This document shows positions 6,975 to 17,122 of a DNA stretch of 64,000 nucleotides, in pieces. A model generated the notes under the pieces. That model ran no database searches, was not told the origin of the DNA, and saw nothing but the letters and a program-made list of their open reading frames with translations. Each line of letters starts with the position of its first letter. Position 1 is the stretch's first letter. Position numbers and translations under genes: made by a program. This stretch comes from Spirosoma endbachense (GTDB lineage Bacteria > Bacteroidota > Bacteroidia > Cytophagales > Spirosomataceae). The DNA lies in contig NZ_CP045997.1 of assembly GCF_010233585.1 (NCBI RefSeq), positions 3,807,779-3,871,778 of the forward strand, read 5' to 3'.

Positions 6975-9613
6975 TGCCCCAGTACGTCGAAAAATACTAC
7001 GCCGAATTCATCGAGCAGCCGAACCTTGGGCTGGGGCTATTTCCTGCATTATACAAAATTTCATTCCGGTTCCCCGATTTTTCGGGAACACCGACCAAAC
7101 TACAGGTGTATCACGATTCACCTGTCAAGATCAGTAAATCAACTTCGGACGCCAGCCGGTTGTCGTTCTGGCATCCGCTGAAGGCTGATTTCAAACTTCG
7201 TGCGTCGAATGCCTTCGAAAGCCGGGAATTTTATGTCCGGGGTGATCGCGATATCCAGGTCGTTATTTTAAAAGATACCACGGCTACCGGCTTTGCCTAC
7301 ACCAGTACGGTGTTTGCGGGCTGGCTGCTGCCGGCTGATTTTTCGGAGCGGTACGGCAAAAAGCCCTACCCCATTTCGGTCTCGGCATCCTGTGGATTAT
7401 CGACGCTGAAAGATCGGCCCATTCTGGACCCATCCGGCAAACGTTTACAGGGATACGTTAGTAAATCGACCGTCATTCGGACGGCCCTCTATAACTCGGG
7501 GCTGGACTTGCCCCTGATTACGGGGGTGAACCTGTTTGAACGGGCGAGTCTGGCCGCTGGCCAGCTGATCAATGGGAAAGCCAATCCAGCTAAAGATCCC
7601 CTTTTTGAGACCCAGATGCAGGCAGAAGCGCTGGTCAGTGACTCGGGTGAAACGCTGAGTTGCTACGATGCCCTGAAAAAAGTGCTGGAACCCATGGGGG
7701 TAAGACTGGGCCAAGCTGAGGGTAAGTGGTTTGCCATTCGGGCCGATGAAATTACGGGCGAGTGGGACGTCTGGAATCAGGAATCCGGCAAGCGTCTGCA
7801 TACGCGTACCTACACCAGCTCCGACCTAACGGCAGGACCGGATATCAATTCCGCTGTCAGCCGGGATATGTTGGTCGATATTTACCCCAATCAGACGGTT
7901 CGGGTTAAAAACGAAGATCCCACGCTGCGCCTGCTGGGCGTCAAACCCGGTGTCAAGGTGGTCCAGCAGTTTGGCCGGTACCTGAACTATTTGAAAAATG
8001 GGGACTGGGCAGCAGTCGATTCAACCTTTTTGCCGACCAACTGGACGCGAAATAACATCACCCCGGATAATTCATTCCGGGTGGGACTGGGCAACGAAGA
8101 GGATCAATATGGGATGGTACTGTACGGGGCTGGTGACGAAAAAGCCAACGCTGATACGCCGAGCATTCGCACCCGAATGGTTTTTGAAAAAGGATCACTC
8201 GCCTACAGCCAATCTTACAAACGGACCCTGAAATGCAAATTTGAAACGAATTTGATTCGGGCCGCTAAAATCGTGGTGCTCGCTTACCGGGATGATGCGG
8301 GTAACGGCGACGGGGGCGAATACATTCTGCAGGGGGGTGGTACCTGGAAACGGGCTCCCAGTCGGGCGGAAATGGTGGGTATTCTAACCTACAATTCGAA
8401 CGAAGCCGGCACGGTTTCCTTTCCGGGGATCGCCTCGATCACCCTGCCCATGCATGCACTCGACCGGGTGCGGATGCTCGATATCTGGGTCTGTGTGGGC
8501 GAAGCACTTGATTTGCCCGGTGGTGGGCCCAACCTGGGCACTCCAGGCAATCAGCCTTTCGTCAAGTACTACAACGTCACGCTGGAAACGGAGAAGGATG
8601 GCGTCAACCTGGAAAGCAGTCAGGTCGTTATTACCGACTCCAAACGCAAGCTTGAGCCTACGGCGACCCTGACGCTGGGGGATGTACCCTGGCCGCTGCC
8701 GAATGACCGAATTGGCTCGTTGTTTCGGGCTGGCAGCCACGAACCGACGGTCGACTGGAACCGGGGGGATGCCGGTGATGTGAATGGTAAGCCACTGACG
8801 AACTGGCTGGCTGAATCGCTTGCCCGGCAGACCATGCAACCGGGTGAAGTCATTGAAGTGACGCTCATGGGACGGCTACCCTACGGGCTGCACACGGGCC
8901 TTCGCTTTCTGGATATTGGTCGCAGCGGCTCGGGACAGATTCCGTTGCAATCGACGAATCTGGCAGTCGAGTTTCAGAGTCCGGGTTTTGGCAACTACGT
9001 CCTGCCGGGCGTGTATCTGCCCTGGATCAAAGTGGGCATGCAGGTGACGATCATGGATCCATCGGGTACCAACTCGGGTACCTATACGGTAACCGGTTAT
9101 TCAGGCCTGGTGAAAGATCCCTGGTACTTTATCGTCAGTGGTACACTAACACCGGGCAAGAGTACGGGGGTCGCCATCACGGATACGAGTACGATCGACG
9201 ACGGGGTGTTTACTCCCTACATCTTTCAGCAGACCCGCATGGACTGGGATGTACGAGGCTGCGAAGTCATCACATCCTCCAGCCGGGTGATGGATCTCGA
9301 TGTCGAACAACTACCCATGCCCAAAGGCTACTGGGCGGATAAGGACGGCAATCTGATTCCGCTGGCACTCGATGACAACGATCAGCCCGTTCCGCCTGCC
9401 CTGAAAACGACGCTCAGCGACACCGAACAATTTCAGCGGAACCTCCATGGAGCTGGCCTCAAAGCGAAGCTCGGCATTAGCTCGGCCATCCAGGGCTATA
9501 CACCCATTGATGCGGGCAAGGCCAAACTAGGGGCTGATGTATTCACGAACGGCATTAAGGTTGGCTCTGTCATCGCCAGCCTGCGCCGGCAAATTAGCCT
9601 GATGAACCCATGA
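6974..9613 (+). CDS. Large tail hub / baseplate-like protein
   Basis: 879 aa, no signal peptide. The first gene after the tape measure usually encodes distal tail, hub or tail-tip proteins. A segment near residues 215-260 (LSCYDALKKVLEPMGVRLGQAEGKWFAIRAD) matches the pattern of hub proteins, where a short helix is followed by a strand ending in a W.i motif. The C-terminal part is beta-rich and ends with a helix (VIASLRRQISLM). No enzymatic motif seen. Function is assigned by position and general architecture; it could combine distal-tail and hub roles. Overlaps the next gene by 4 bases. Confidence 0.55.
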   Translation: MPQYVEKYYAEFIEQPNLGLGLFPALYKISFRFPDFSGTPTKLQVYHDSPVKISKSTSDASRLSFWHPLKADFKLRASNAFESREFYVRGDRDIQVVILKDTTATGFAYTSTVFAGWLLPADFSERYGKKPYPISVSASCGLSTLKDRPILDPSGKRLQGYVSKSTVIRTALYNSGLDLPLITGVNLFERASLAAGQLINGKANPAKDPLFETQMQAEALVSDSGETLSCYDALKKVLEPMGVRLGQAEGKWFAIRADEITGEWDVWNQESGKRLHTRTYTSSDLTAGPDINSAVSRDMLVDIYPNQTVRVKNEDPTLRLLGVKPGVKVVQQFGRYLNYLKNGDWAAVDSTFLPTNWTRNNITPDNSFRVGLGNEEDQYGMVLYGAGDEKANADTPSIRTRMVFEKGSLAYSQSYKRTLKCKFETNLIRAAKIVVLAYRDDAGNGDGGEYILQGGGTWKRAPSRAEMVGILTYNSNEAGTVSFPGIASITLPMHALDRVRMLDIWVCVGEALDLPGGGPNLGTPGNQPFVKYYNVTLETEKDGVNLESSQVVITDSKRKLEPTATLTLGDVPWPLPNDRIGSLFRAGSHEPTVDWNRGDAGDVNGKPLTNWLAESLARQTMQPGEVIEVTLMGRLPYGLHTGLRFLDIGRSGSGQIPLQSTNLAVEFQSPGFGNYVLPGVYLPWIKVGMQVTIMDPSGTNSGTYTVTGYSGLVKDPWYFIVSGTLTPGKSTGVAITDTSTIDDGVFTPYIFQQTRMDWDVRGCEVITSSSRVMDLDVEQLPMPKGYWADKDGNLIPLALDDNDQPVPPALKTTLSDTEQFQRNLHGAGLKAKLGISSAIQGYTPIDAGKAKLGADVFTNGIKVGSVIASLRRQISLMNP

Positions 9614-11859
9614 GCCTACCTGCAAAATCCATAACCCTGACGACCGGCGGCTTTCTCACAAAAGGCTTTACGTTTTCGGTGCTCTCCAATCAGGCTGGCC
9701 ACGAAGAGGATCAACGTGATCAGCTGGAGGATCCGCTGTTTGTGGCCGATTATGATAATCAGCCTTTTGTCGCGGGTGTGGTGTACCGGTTTCTGGGCTA
9801 TCACCCGGTGTACATGGCCGATCAGGAACTGGTCCGGGTCGTCTTCAAAGAATCAGGAGGCTACGATTTTCTAGACCCGAACGAGAATCCCGGCACTGGA
9901 GGAGAGGGCAATGGCAGTACCAATGGCGTAACCTTTTTACCAGGTACTGGAAAAAACGGCCAGTTCTGGGGAGTACTAAAAATTGGCAATGCATACTATG
10001 CTGTGCCCGATGATCCAACGCTTCAGATTGTTACCCAAAATGGTGCCCATACGACGATCATGCCCTTTTTCGAAGGTGGAATTAACGCGATCCTGCCTAC
10101 CCCTCCGCCAAATACGCCGGTTGCCAATGTGTTGATTGGCAACGATGGCATCTTGTACCGATCTACGGAAGTGACTCAGCCAACGACAGTAATTACCTGG
10201 ACTGTTCTTGAGCAGTACATTGAAGAGGACGATGACGTTGTTGATCCACCTGATCCACCGCCATTCCACAAAAAGTCGGCCGTCGATGTCAACGACTGCG
10301 AGCAGCTGGCTGGCTGGGGCTTCAATGATCTGGTCGCTCCAGCTGTCGTCACGATTACAGTGGATGGTGTCTTTGAAGCCAATGTAACGGCTCAGCGGGT
10401 TCGTACCGATGTGCGCGATGCGTTGATTGCTGCCGGCATCCAGACCACCAATACCATTTTTGGCTTTAACTACATGAAGCCAGCCAAATGGCGGGATGGC
10501 GTTCAACACACCTGGCGCGTGTTTGTGGACGGTGTTGAAGCGGCTGACTACAATGTGCCGAAAGAAAAGACCTGCGCAGCTCCTGTTGTTCCGGACGTCC
10601 CTTACGAGATGTTCATCAAGCAGTCGCCAATCATCAGTGTCAATAAAGCCGGTGACTCGAAAACGGTAACGCTGATACAGGTTTGGTCCGACTGGTCAGA
10701 GACGCCTTACACTGGGCCGCTTGTTCCAGTTTGGGGTATTTCAAACACGCCAACGGGGATAGTTGCCGTTCCCTATGACCCAGCTAAAACGCTTGATGTA
10801 GCAGCTACCAGTGCGGCCACGGTGAGCGACTTTGTGATCACCTGCTCGTTAACGTTGCCCCAAACCGTACAGGTAATTACTGTCGGTTGTACCCGGCCAG
10901 GTGGGTTAACGACTTACAACGCCAGCTATCACTTTATCCCGACTGGTGGATTTAGCGACCCTCCTTATCCGACACTTGACGAGGCAAACGATACCGCAGG
11001 CGAAGCGTTCGACGGTACTCGACCCGGCAATCTGGATATGTTTATTATTCAGGCTGCCAACCTCAACGTGGGGACCGATGTGTATTTGCTGGATAACACG
11101 ACTTGCGAGAAAGCAGGCGATAATATTTACTCGGTTTTCGATAGTCAGGGTGGAAACACGGTGAAAAAGGCGATTCAGGTCGTAGGCGGTAAAATCGTTG
11201 CGGTCAAAGATTCGACCTACACGACGCCAGTCACTCCACCATCAGAGGTTGGAGCGACGGCGATCAACGTCATTTTCTCAACAATTAGCAGTTCGACCAA
11301 CCTGGTTATTGATTACGAGATGAGAGTGAAATGCGTAACCGCTGGGTTAACCATTTCGAATCAGTTTGTCACCAATAACCCGGCAGCATCCGCCCGGTTC
11401 CTGGACGGCCTGACGGTCGAAACGGCTAGCGTGATCGCAGGGCCTTATAAGTCCTTTCGGAATACTACCACCAACTCGAAGTACTACAGCTTTGCCCTTT
11501 CCCTGAAGCGGCTCAAAGCGCTGTATCCGACAGCGACGACGGTTGACTTCGATGTGATCGTACGGCGAAAATTCGCATCAGGAACTTCCTATGATGCTGA
11601 TGCCCGCTACCGGGTCACGCAGGTCAATTTCAGCAACCACAGATCCTACGGCATTGTCTCTATCCCGCTCAATGACAAGACGGGCGTGGATTATGACTAC
11701 AACGGCATTAGTCAGGATGGCGTGCAGAAAAAATACCTGGGCGATAGTGTCCAGGGCGTGCTCATCCCAGCAGGTCAGGATTACGTGATTGCTCGCTGGT
11801 CGGTGGATCTGCCAAATAATACGGCAACGCTAACTGAAACTGTAGAACCCTCACCGTAA
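9610..11859 (+). CDS. Large beta-rich distal tail protein, unknown function
   Basis: 749 aa. ATG overlaps the upstream stop (ATGA). The N-terminal half contains linkers rich in Gly, Asn and Pro (GTGGEGNGSTNG; DDDVVDPPDPPP), and the rest is Thr/Val-rich beta-sheet sequence with paired domains, as in tail appendage or fibre-attachment proteins. No catalytic motif or known domain is recognised. No signal peptide, in contrast to three genes downstream. Confidence 0.5.
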   Translation: MSLPAKSITLTTGGFLTKGFTFSVLSNQAGHEEDQRDQLEDPLFVADYDNQPFVAGVVYRFLGYHPVYMADQELVRVVFKESGGYDFLDPNENPGTGGEGNGSTNGVTFLPGTGKNGQFWGVLKIGNAYYAVPDDPTLQIVTQNGAHTTIMPFFEGGINAILPTPPPNTPVANVLIGNDGILYRSTEVTQPTTVITWTVLEQYIEEDDDVVDPPDPPPFHKKSAVDVNDCEQLAGWGFNDLVAPAVVTITVDGVFEANVTAQRVRTDVRDALIAAGIQTTNTIFGFNYMKPAKWRDGVQHTWRVFVDGVEAADYNVPKEKTCAAPVVPDVPYEMFIKQSPIISVNKAGDSKTVTLIQVWSDWSETPYTGPLVPVWGISNTPTGIVAVPYDPAKTLDVAATSAATVSDFVITCSLTLPQTVQVITVGCTRPGGLTTYNASYHFIPTGGFSDPPYPTLDEANDTAGEAFDGTRPGNLDMFIIQAANLNVGTDVYLLDNTTCEKAGDNIYSVFDSQGGNTVKKAIQVVGGKIVAVKDSTYTTPVTPPSEVGATAINVIFSTISSSTNLVIDYEMRVKCVTAGLTISNQFVTNNPAASARFLDGLTVETASVIAGPYKSFRNTTTNSKYYSFALSLKRLKALYPTATTVDFDVIVRRKFASGTSYDADARYRVTQVNFSNHRSYGIVSIPLNDKTGVDYDYNGISQDGVQKKYLGDSVQGVLIPAGQDYVIARWSVDLPNNTATLTETVEPSP

Positions 11860-12257
11860 TGGCTAAAAGACTGAGACTAGTAGTCCAAAAATCGACCGTC
11901 GTCGATGGCGGAACTCCGGTACTGGAAACCCGGCATTTTCTACAGGCTGTCGCTGGTGTGGATTGCAATACGGATGCCGCTGCATTTCTGGCACTTGATA
12001 ACAAGCAGGCTCAGACAACACCGGACGTACCGGTGAATCTGCCTAATAAACACTGGAATCCTCGTGGCTGTGCGCCTTCGGGTGACACCTATGCCGATAC
12101 CAGCAACGACGATTATACGCCTCCGCCTGGTGGTGGCAATGGTAACAACCCGCTCCCAACAGATGGCAGTGCGTGGACCGCTGGCAATCCGAATGATGTG
12201 GACGATACCGGCACGTCTGTCACATTCTCTACTCCCGTAATTCTGACTGACGACTAA
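11859..12257 (+). CDS. Small phage structural protein, unknown
   Basis: 132 aa. A folded first half (residues 1-65; LRLVVQKSTVVDGGTPVLETRHFLQAV) precedes a Pro/Gly/Asn/Asp-rich, probably flexible second half with a PPPGGGNGNNP linker. The start overlaps the previous stop by one base, so it belongs to the tail operon. The flexible tail resembles linkers of fibre adaptor proteins; nothing more specific can be said. Confidence 0.5.
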   Translation: MAKRLRLVVQKSTVVDGGTPVLETRHFLQAVAGVDCNTDAAAFLALDNKQAQTTPDVPVNLPNKHWNPRGCAPSGDTYADTSNDDYTPPPGGGNGNNPLPTDGSAWTAGNPNDVDDTGTSVTFSTPVILTDD

Positions 12258-12260
12258 CTG

Positions 12261-14147
12261 ATGAAAAAGCTGCTCATTCTCTGGCTGTTCGTAAGCGGTA
12301 GCCTATTTGGACAAACGACGTACCGAAATACCTTCCGGGAAGACGGCAACGATTATACCTACGTTCCGCAGGAGGCCAAAGCTACAGTCAACTGGAAGCG
12401 TTTTCCGCGCTTCAGTATAAACAAAGATTGGGTTTACTGGGGGCCTCGCTTTAAAAAGCGGACTGGTGAGATTGGGGAATGGGACGATGATTTTGCCACT
12501 CATGGGTTTCGGCAATTAGTACCAAACCTGAACTATAGTGGTACCGGAAACGATGCGGTCAACTATCAGGACATCTTAAATAATACGGGCGATAAGTACA
12601 TGGGCTACGTGCTCATGCCGGGCACCACTGGCCAGATGCCCGATTATTTAAAAAATCCCTATAACGCCCTATCCAATTCCGATCCACGCAAAGCCGAAAT
12701 CGGGAAATACATCAATTCACTGATTCCGGTAACGGATGCTGCCTCGGCTCGGCTGATGGGTAATTGGATGGGCGATTTGATTAAAAATCAGATCTGTGGG
12801 GGCAAAATTCCGAAATGGGTAACGATTGATGAAGAGTCAGCACACTATTGGGATGCCGGTGGCGAAGGCAGTTTGCGACTCTTCGTGGGCAACTTATACC
12901 TGGGCATTTTAGATGTCTGCACCACCTCGAAGATTTTTAGCTATGGGCCTAAGCCCATTCACACGCCGAAATATACGGGTTATGCCGATATGGGCAGGAG
13001 CATCGGTGGCTATCTCTTTACGGAGCATCCAACCTTTGGTCCCAACTTCTGGTGGACGACCGGGAACACCTCAGCTCCGCTTGATGTCAACAATCCACTT
13101 GCCCAGGCATTAAGAGCGAATGGTGGCGGTGTAGCCGCAGGCGACCATTATTGGCGGACCACAATCGGTGGTATGACAACCATCTACCAGAAAGATGGGA
13201 GTGGTAATTTCATTATGTCGGGTGGTCGGCGTGTACTGAGAACCGATAATTCCCAGACAACCATCTTTGGGAAAACGTTTACGGTTTACGGTGCTGATCC
13301 GAATTATTTCGGGCAAAATGAATATGACTATCATACGAGTTGGCTGTATGAAGATCTAAGTGGCGAAGAAGCAAATCGGTTCTGGATGAATGGGCGCAAT
13401 TACGCTCTTCGTAAGAACGATCGTTCGTCCGATTTTACGGGTGTACTCCTCGGTGATTGGTATAGGACCAACACGGAGGAGGCCAATGCGCCGGGTCAGG
13501 GGGATCCGCGCCCGATCGACCCCGCTGCGCAGGAGATGGGCACGATTTTTAGAGCGCTCTTGCACGATGCTGAATTCCTCTGGCATGGAGAATATCTCCA
13601 GCGAGGCCCAACGACCCACGACAGCCAGGCCGTTCAATTTCCGGGGGTAACCACAAACCTAAACGGCTACAAAACGAACCTCGGCCAATTCGAGTACATC
13701 GTCAAGGGGTTGCATCGGTTCAGTGAATTTGAAGGAAGGCCCTGGGGAAACTGGTACTGGGTTCGGCCGCATCGGGGTATCGATGTCGATGCTGACAAGT
13801 GGAAAGAAGCTGCTATTCGTGGCAGAATTAGTGAGACGGGCAACCATGTGCAGATTGCCGCAGCCTGGCCCATGCTCGATCCATCGGACGTTGTTCGCGT
13901 CGACGTGTGGGTCGATACGGGAACGTGGAAGTCAGGCTCAACCCATTTCAACATAACCGGCAGAAAAACCTACCTGGATTGCTGGCAGGTGCCTGATGTG
14001 CCTCCCGGTACAACCATTCTCCCTCAACACCTACGATTTCGCTACACCAGTCCGCTTGTGTCGCCAACGGTAACCGTGACCTGGACCGGCGATTACCGCT
14101 TCACGGCCAGCAATAGCGAGACAATTCCCACCGCGATCGACAACTAA
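12261..14147 (+). CDS. Secreted protein in phage tail operon, possible sugar-active enzyme
   Basis: 628 aa with a clear Sec signal peptide: MKK start, hydrophobic LLILWLFVSGSLF, cleavage likely before the Gln near residue 18, as is typical for Bacteroidota. The mature part is rich in Trp and Tyr. It contains KWVTIDEESAHYWDAGG (about residues 189-205), which resembles acidic strand ends of TIM-barrel glycosidases, but this is only a suggestion. It sits 3 bases after the preceding gene and 6 before the next, hence in the late operon. Could be a depolymerase, a receptor-binding protein or a lysogen-surface protein. Confidence 0.5.
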   Translation: MKKLLILWLFVSGSLFGQTTYRNTFREDGNDYTYVPQEAKATVNWKRFPRFSINKDWVYWGPRFKKRTGEIGEWDDDFATHGFRQLVPNLNYSGTGNDAVNYQDILNNTGDKYMGYVLMPGTTGQMPDYLKNPYNALSNSDPRKAEIGKYINSLIPVTDAASARLMGNWMGDLIKNQICGGKIPKWVTIDEESAHYWDAGGEGSLRLFVGNLYLGILDVCTTSKIFSYGPKPIHTPKYTGYADMGRSIGGYLFTEHPTFGPNFWWTTGNTSAPLDVNNPLAQALRANGGGVAAGDHYWRTTIGGMTTIYQKDGSGNFIMSGGRRVLRTDNSQTTIFGKTFTVYGADPNYFGQNEYDYHTSWLYEDLSGEEANRFWMNGRNYALRKNDRSSDFTGVLLGDWYRTNTEEANAPGQGDPRPIDPAAQEMGTIFRALLHDAEFLWHGEYLQRGPTTHDSQAVQFPGVTTNLNGYKTNLGQFEYIVKGLHRFSEFEGRPWGNWYWVRPHRGIDVDADKWKEAAIRGRISETGNHVQIAAAWPMLDPSDVVRVDVWVDTGTWKSGSTHFNITGRKTYLDCWQVPDVPPGTTILPQHLRFRYTSPLVSPTVTVTWTGDYRFTASNSETIPTAIDN

Positions 14148-14153
14148 TCAACC

Positions 14154-16553
14154 ATGAAAAAGCTACTTTCTCTATATGCGCTGCTCTGGCTGACGGTTTC
14201 AGGCTATGGGCAGGGTATTCAAAATGTCAAGATTCGGCAGATGCCCAAACCGGGGCCGTTTCTTTATAATGTCAGTACAATACGGGATATAACAACCTAT
14301 CCCCTTACGACAGCCGGGTTAAATAGCTTTACCGCAGCCGCATCGTCAGGAGCATTCTCCCTGACCGTCAATTGCCCCTGCGGTGATATCGCCGTTATTC
14401 CTGCCGGCACCAAACCACCCCTGGTTCCTCCCTGTGCCACCAATTGTACCAGTGCGCCGTCCTGGGGATCTTCGTGGTATGATTACGATGGTACGACATT
14501 AACGATTCGGGCGACGGGTGATGACATGGTTCTGCGGTTTGAGCGGCAGGATGGACAGCCAATTTCGACCATAAATCCAGATAACGTACACATTGATCAC
14601 ATCCAGTTTTTTGGTCATGCGACCATCAATGGCGTCTATCAATGGCAGGCCAATTTTACCAATGCCCCTCCGCTCAAGCTGACCTATAAACGGGTCAGTG
14701 ATAATGCCACGTTTGTCAAACTGCTAACGCCGGCTAATGGCGCCAACAACGTAAACCTGTTCCTGGCCAATAGCGGTGGCGGCTCAGGGTGTGACTATAA
14801 TTTAGTCGTTAATAGCCCCTCTGTGAGTTGTGGCGCATCAACCACACTAACTGCTGTAGCATCAGGAACGGCAGCAACCGGGCTTACTTATTCGTGGTCA
14901 TCAGGACAAACAACACCTTCGATCGTCATAACGGCTCCTTCATCGAATGGCTCGTATGGCTACACGGTCACCACGTCAAAAGCGGGCTGTTCGCCTAAAT
15001 CATCGACGGGGACGGTTTCGGTTTCGGGCTGTGTCGTGCAGCCAGGTACAGTTGATTTCGTCTCGCAAACCGATGAAGGCTGGATCAATTCGGATGCTAC
15101 TGATCTGAAGTTTATTGAAAACTCGGTGATCAAAATCGGGTTCCGACGATCGGTTGGGGCAACCCTGTGTTATGCTGCCTTTAAATCGACGAGTCGCAAC
15201 CTGATTAATGATTATCAGGTTGACGATGCCCGATTTGATGACCCACTCGGCCGATATCAAAAAGTATTCTCCGACAAAGGCCGTCAGGCGATGCTGGCCG
15301 GGTCGATTTACTGGACGCCGGGTTCAGGCTGGCAGGTGGTTCCCGGCAAAAATACCAACCAGTACGGGTTCGATACCGGCGGGAACGTCGTACAAGGCGG
15401 GTCGCTCGGCAACTACTATGACGAGTCCCAGATTGTCGCCAGTCGCATTTATACACACCCGAAATACGGGCAAATGTTTTATGCGAAAATTCGGCCTCGG
15501 GTTTGGGCCGTACCAGATGAGTTTGTCGACATCTATGAAGAATGTTGGGTCTGGTTGCAGGGAGAAACCTCGACGATTGGCTACTATGCCCGTCAGATCG
15601 TAGGGCCGGGCATTATCAATCCCCAGATGAAATACGAAGGCCGTTCGCAGGAATTGCCTTGTGTTTATGCGATTGCTCCGCTGACCTATCAGCGCATGGC
15701 CGATGCCAATGCGACACCGTGGACGAATGCGCCGACCGTCGATCGATTCAAGTACGGGTTCTCGGCCAACAACAACTTCACCAAAGCCTATGCCACACCT
15801 GAATGCTGGGCCAGCTTGAGCGAAGGGGCTGATGGCGTAACACTGGCACTCTACACGCCCGGTATCGATCGGGGGGATGGGGTTCGCGTTGGTCTGAACA
15901 GCCGCTTCAACATGGGGCAGTTTGTTGGTGTATTTGGCGATTGGAAGGATAATGCCTGTAGCTATGCGAATGCCAACCAGTTTCAGAACTACGACAATCC
16001 TGGCATTTACGAGAACTCGGGGTATCTGGTTATGGCCAGTAGCCTGGCTGATGCGCGGTCAAAAATCAATGCCCTACCTCGTCCCGATCAAACCTTTGAT
16101 TTCAGCTATACCGACGATAACCACCGCTGGTGGAATCTGGATTGCCGGTTAAAAAAGGAGTCTGGTTTGTGGAATTGCTACATCGGTGATACCAAAACGG
16201 ACAATAACGTTACGAGCGCCCATGGTCAGTTCATTAGTCCGTATGGTGCCTGGGATGCCAGTCAAATTCACACGATCGAGTTCGATATGGCCGTGACAGG
16301 TATATCCGCACTCTGGGTTGAATGGTACGCTCCCGGTGAAGAAAACGATATCACCAAGCAGCACCGGAAGGCCATTACCCTAACCGGTGATGGGGTTCGC
16401 CGTACCTACAGCTTTTCCACTTCGGATCCTGCCTGGACAGGCACGATTGCTACGATCGGCCTTCGGGCCATTCGTGACGATGGTTCGCAGGGAGCATTGC
16501 CCATTACGAACGGCGGTAAAATCATTCCTTACCGGATTCGAAAAGTCAATTAA
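14154..16553 (+). CDS. Large secreted protein in phage tail operon with PKD/Ig-like segment
   Basis: 799 aa. Signal peptide MKKLLSLYALLWLTVSGYGQ, cleaved near the Gln. Around residues 220-290 there is an Ig/PKD-like segment with paired cysteines and the wording LTYSWSSGQTTPSIVITAP...YGYTVTTSKAGC, as in SprB/gliding-type adhesins. The last ~500 residues are Trp/Tyr/Asp-rich and could be a sugar-binding or sugar-cleaving domain. Six bases separate it from the preceding secreted gene. No phage domain is recognised; the call as receptor-binding or adhesion protein is inference from location and architecture. Confidence 0.5.
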   Translation: MKKLLSLYALLWLTVSGYGQGIQNVKIRQMPKPGPFLYNVSTIRDITTYPLTTAGLNSFTAAASSGAFSLTVNCPCGDIAVIPAGTKPPLVPPCATNCTSAPSWGSSWYDYDGTTLTIRATGDDMVLRFERQDGQPISTINPDNVHIDHIQFFGHATINGVYQWQANFTNAPPLKLTYKRVSDNATFVKLLTPANGANNVNLFLANSGGGSGCDYNLVVNSPSVSCGASTTLTAVASGTAATGLTYSWSSGQTTPSIVITAPSSNGSYGYTVTTSKAGCSPKSSTGTVSVSGCVVQPGTVDFVSQTDEGWINSDATDLKFIENSVIKIGFRRSVGATLCYAAFKSTSRNLINDYQVDDARFDDPLGRYQKVFSDKGRQAMLAGSIYWTPGSGWQVVPGKNTNQYGFDTGGNVVQGGSLGNYYDESQIVASRIYTHPKYGQMFYAKIRPRVWAVPDEFVDIYEECWVWLQGETSTIGYYARQIVGPGIINPQMKYEGRSQELPCVYAIAPLTYQRMADANATPWTNAPTVDRFKYGFSANNNFTKAYATPECWASLSEGADGVTLALYTPGIDRGDGVRVGLNSRFNMGQFVGVFGDWKDNACSYANANQFQNYDNPGIYENSGYLVMASSLADARSKINALPRPDQTFDFSYTDDNHRWWNLDCRLKKESGLWNCYIGDTKTDNNVTSAHGQFISPYGAWDASQIHTIEFDMAVTGISALWVEWYAPGEENDITKQHRKAITLTGDGVRRTYSFSTSDPAWTGTIATIGLRAIRDDGSQGALPITNGGKIIPYRIRKVN

Positions 16554-16582
16554 TCGCAACCAATTAATTATTCCTCAACTAG

Positions 16583-17062
16583 ATGACGACAAGCGAATTA
16601 CAAGCAATGAGTGGCCAGTGGAAACTTGCCGACTTCTTTGCCGATGGCAGTAATTATTTTTCGACTTACTTCTGGAATCTGGCTCACCCTTCCTGCCCAA
16701 TTTCTTCTAGTTGGTTATATGTCGAACGGTGGCCGGATGGTCGACATGGGACGCTGACCTTTACTAATCTCACTCAGTGTGCTGCGACCACTACCAGCGC
16801 AATCAATGCAGCCGCAGCCATTAACTCAATCGAATTTGAGACAATGACCAACATGAGCGGTGAGCAGGTACAATGGTACTGCAACGATGATGCGCTACCC
16901 TTTTCGTTCGGGCGTGGTATGGAGGATAAAAATTACCGGGTGTATTTCGACAATGGAGGAAACACGATGGTTTGGGAGCATGACTATTACAACAGTCAAG
17001 ACAATTATGTGACCAAAGCAATTGTCTGGGTTCGTGCCTCGGGCGGTCCGGCTATCCCTTAA
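16583..17062 (+). CDS. Hypothetical phage protein (159 aa)
   Basis: Starts at ATG 16583, 29 bases after the preceding stop, with no signal peptide. Contains several Trp and Cys residues and a C-terminal beta-hairpin-like region (YRVYFDNGGNTMVWEHDYYN...AIVWVRA). The overall look (GQWKLADFF...WLYVERWPDGR...FTNLTQC) recalls small lipocalin-like exported proteins of Bacteroidota, but without a signal. Lies between two secreted tail-operon proteins. Function unknown. Confidence 0.45.
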   Translation: MTTSELQAMSGQWKLADFFADGSNYFSTYFWNLAHPSCPISSSWLYVERWPDGRHGTLTFTNLTQCAATTTSAINAAAAINSIEFETMTNMSGEQVQWYCNDDALPFSFGRGMEDKNYRVYFDNGGNTMVWEHDYYNSQDNYVTKAIVWVRASGGPAIP

Positions 17063-17069
17063 ATCAAAT

Positions 17070-17097
17070 TGGCCACTGTCGATTCGGGCAGTGGCCA
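17070..17097 (+). terminator. Hairpin between 16583 gene and tail-fibre gene
   Basis: Perfect 9-bp stem TGGCCACTG (17070-17078) / CAGTGGCCA (17089-17097), 10-base loop, no following U-run. It starts 8 bases after the upstream stop and ends 25 bases before the next ATG. More likely a weak terminator or mRNA-stability element than a strong terminator. Confidence 0.4.
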
Positions 17098-17122
17098 CCA
17101 TTCCAATCTTGTCTCTGACTCC